Assembly: GCA_023393655.1 (NCBI GenBank)
Contig: JAEWKP010000115.1
Span: 1-22,827 of the forward strand
Direction: 5' to 3'
DNA from: Pseudomonadota bacterium
GTDB lineage: Bacteria; Pseudomonadota; Alphaproteobacteria; Rhizobiales; Beijerinckiaceae
Length of the DNA stretch: 22,827 bases
Shown here: piece after piece, positions 22,427-22,827 of the stretch
Numbering within the stretch: the stretch's first letter is position 1
How the letters are laid out: each line of letters opens with the position of its first letter
The notes under the pieces: generated by a model
The model's database searches: none
What the model saw: the letters and a program-made list of their open reading frames with translations, nothing else
What the model was told of the DNA's origin: nothing
Made by a program: the position numbers and the translations under genes

Positions 22427-22827
22427 CTATCTCTGGATCACGGGCTGGGCGTCGACGGCATCGAGCGCCTCTTCGATTTCATCGGCGACATCGGGTGTCG
22501 TGACCATCGCGGCAGCGGCTGCGCGGTCACCACGCATGAGGGCGAGCGCGACGAGGGCGAGCTGCTCCATGCAGACGAAGGCGAACCAGACCAGCCCGAC
22601 GAACCAGAGCCCCTGCGGGATGACCAGCAACGTTCCCAGCGAGGTGTTCTCGCGTGCACTGAGGGTCCAGGAGGTAGTGACCGTGTCCCAGGCGAACCAG
22701 GCCATGATGAGGGCGACTGCGCCGAGCGCACCGAGCGCGAGGACATCCAGGGCGAACCTGATCAGCGGCGGCGTCCAGTTCCTGATCACGTCGATCCGGA
22801 CATGGGCGCGGTTCAACAGGGCATAAC
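22427..22827 (-). CDS. dctQ: TRAP transporter small permease, DctQ-like (5' end outside window)
   Basis: This is the C-terminal 133 or so codons of the TRAP small subunit; the start and first membrane helices lie beyond the right edge. The reading frame stays open to the end of the window. YALLNRAHVRIDVIRN near the edge matches the conserved central HVRVDV-type stretch of DctQ. Two or three hydrophobic helices follow (LDVLALGALGAVALIMAWFAW, LVIPQGLWFVGLVWFAFVCM). The PQGLWFVG segment is typical of the last helix. A charged C-terminal tail of about 35 residues ends the protein. A TTG at 22816 could be mistaken for a start, but conserved sequence continues upstream of it. Confidence 0.88.
   Translation of the reverse strand, partial: YALLNRAHVRIDVIRNWTPPLIRFALDVLALGALGAVALIMAWFAWDTVTTSWTLSARENTSLGTLLVIPQGLWFVGLVWFAFVCMEQLALVALALMRGDRAAAAAMVTTPDVADEIEEALDAVDAQPVIQR

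Overview
The window is high-G+C DNA from an alphaproteobacterium. The minCDE cluster, the many solute importers and the codon style fit Hyphomicrobiales. A Bosea-like organism is my guess from general resemblance only. No rRNA, tRNA, CRISPR array or insertion sequence was seen. Nearly all the DNA is coding, in compact operons with 4-20 nt overlaps.

Layout: (1) 1-2192, plus strand: the end of a dipeptide-type ABC importer (partial DppB-like and full DppC-like permeases), then a PLP enzyme of the D-cysteine desulfhydrase/ACC deaminase fold. (2) 2193-4320: a 292-base gap with an inverted pair of 30-base hairpin elements and a CtrA-like site, then minC-minD-minE for division-site selection. (3) 4336-4869, minus: a stand-alone M41/FtsH-like zinc peptidase domain. 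(4) 4948-6728, minus: two LysR-type regulators coupled by a 4-nt overlap, divergent from (5) 6844-11125, plus: an oligopeptide-type binding protein, two permeases and a beta-lactamase-like serine hydrolase without a signal peptide. (6) 18436 down to 11162, minus: a seven-gene catabolic operon in the order enolase-superfamily dehydratase, GntR/FCD regulator, sugar-type binding protein, two permeases, GlcG/HbpS-like protein, GMC oxidoreductase. Its promoter region is 28 consecutive A/T bases holding two overlapping dyads. (7) 18756-20363, plus: a membrane-anchored, glutamate-synthase-like FMN/Fe-S protein behind a hairpin-rich leader. (8) 22827 down to 20410, minus: TRAP transporter dctQ (partial) and dctM, then an HD-domain phosphohydrolase.

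The main theme is uptake plus processing: each importer is grouped with one or more enzymes that could act on the imported compound, and with its own regulator in (4)/(5) and (6). None of the three ABC systems has an ATPase gene inside the window. The least characterised units are the seven-gene enolase/GMC operon and the peptide-importer/serine-hydrolase operon. The substrates of both are unknown, and I do not claim a specific one.
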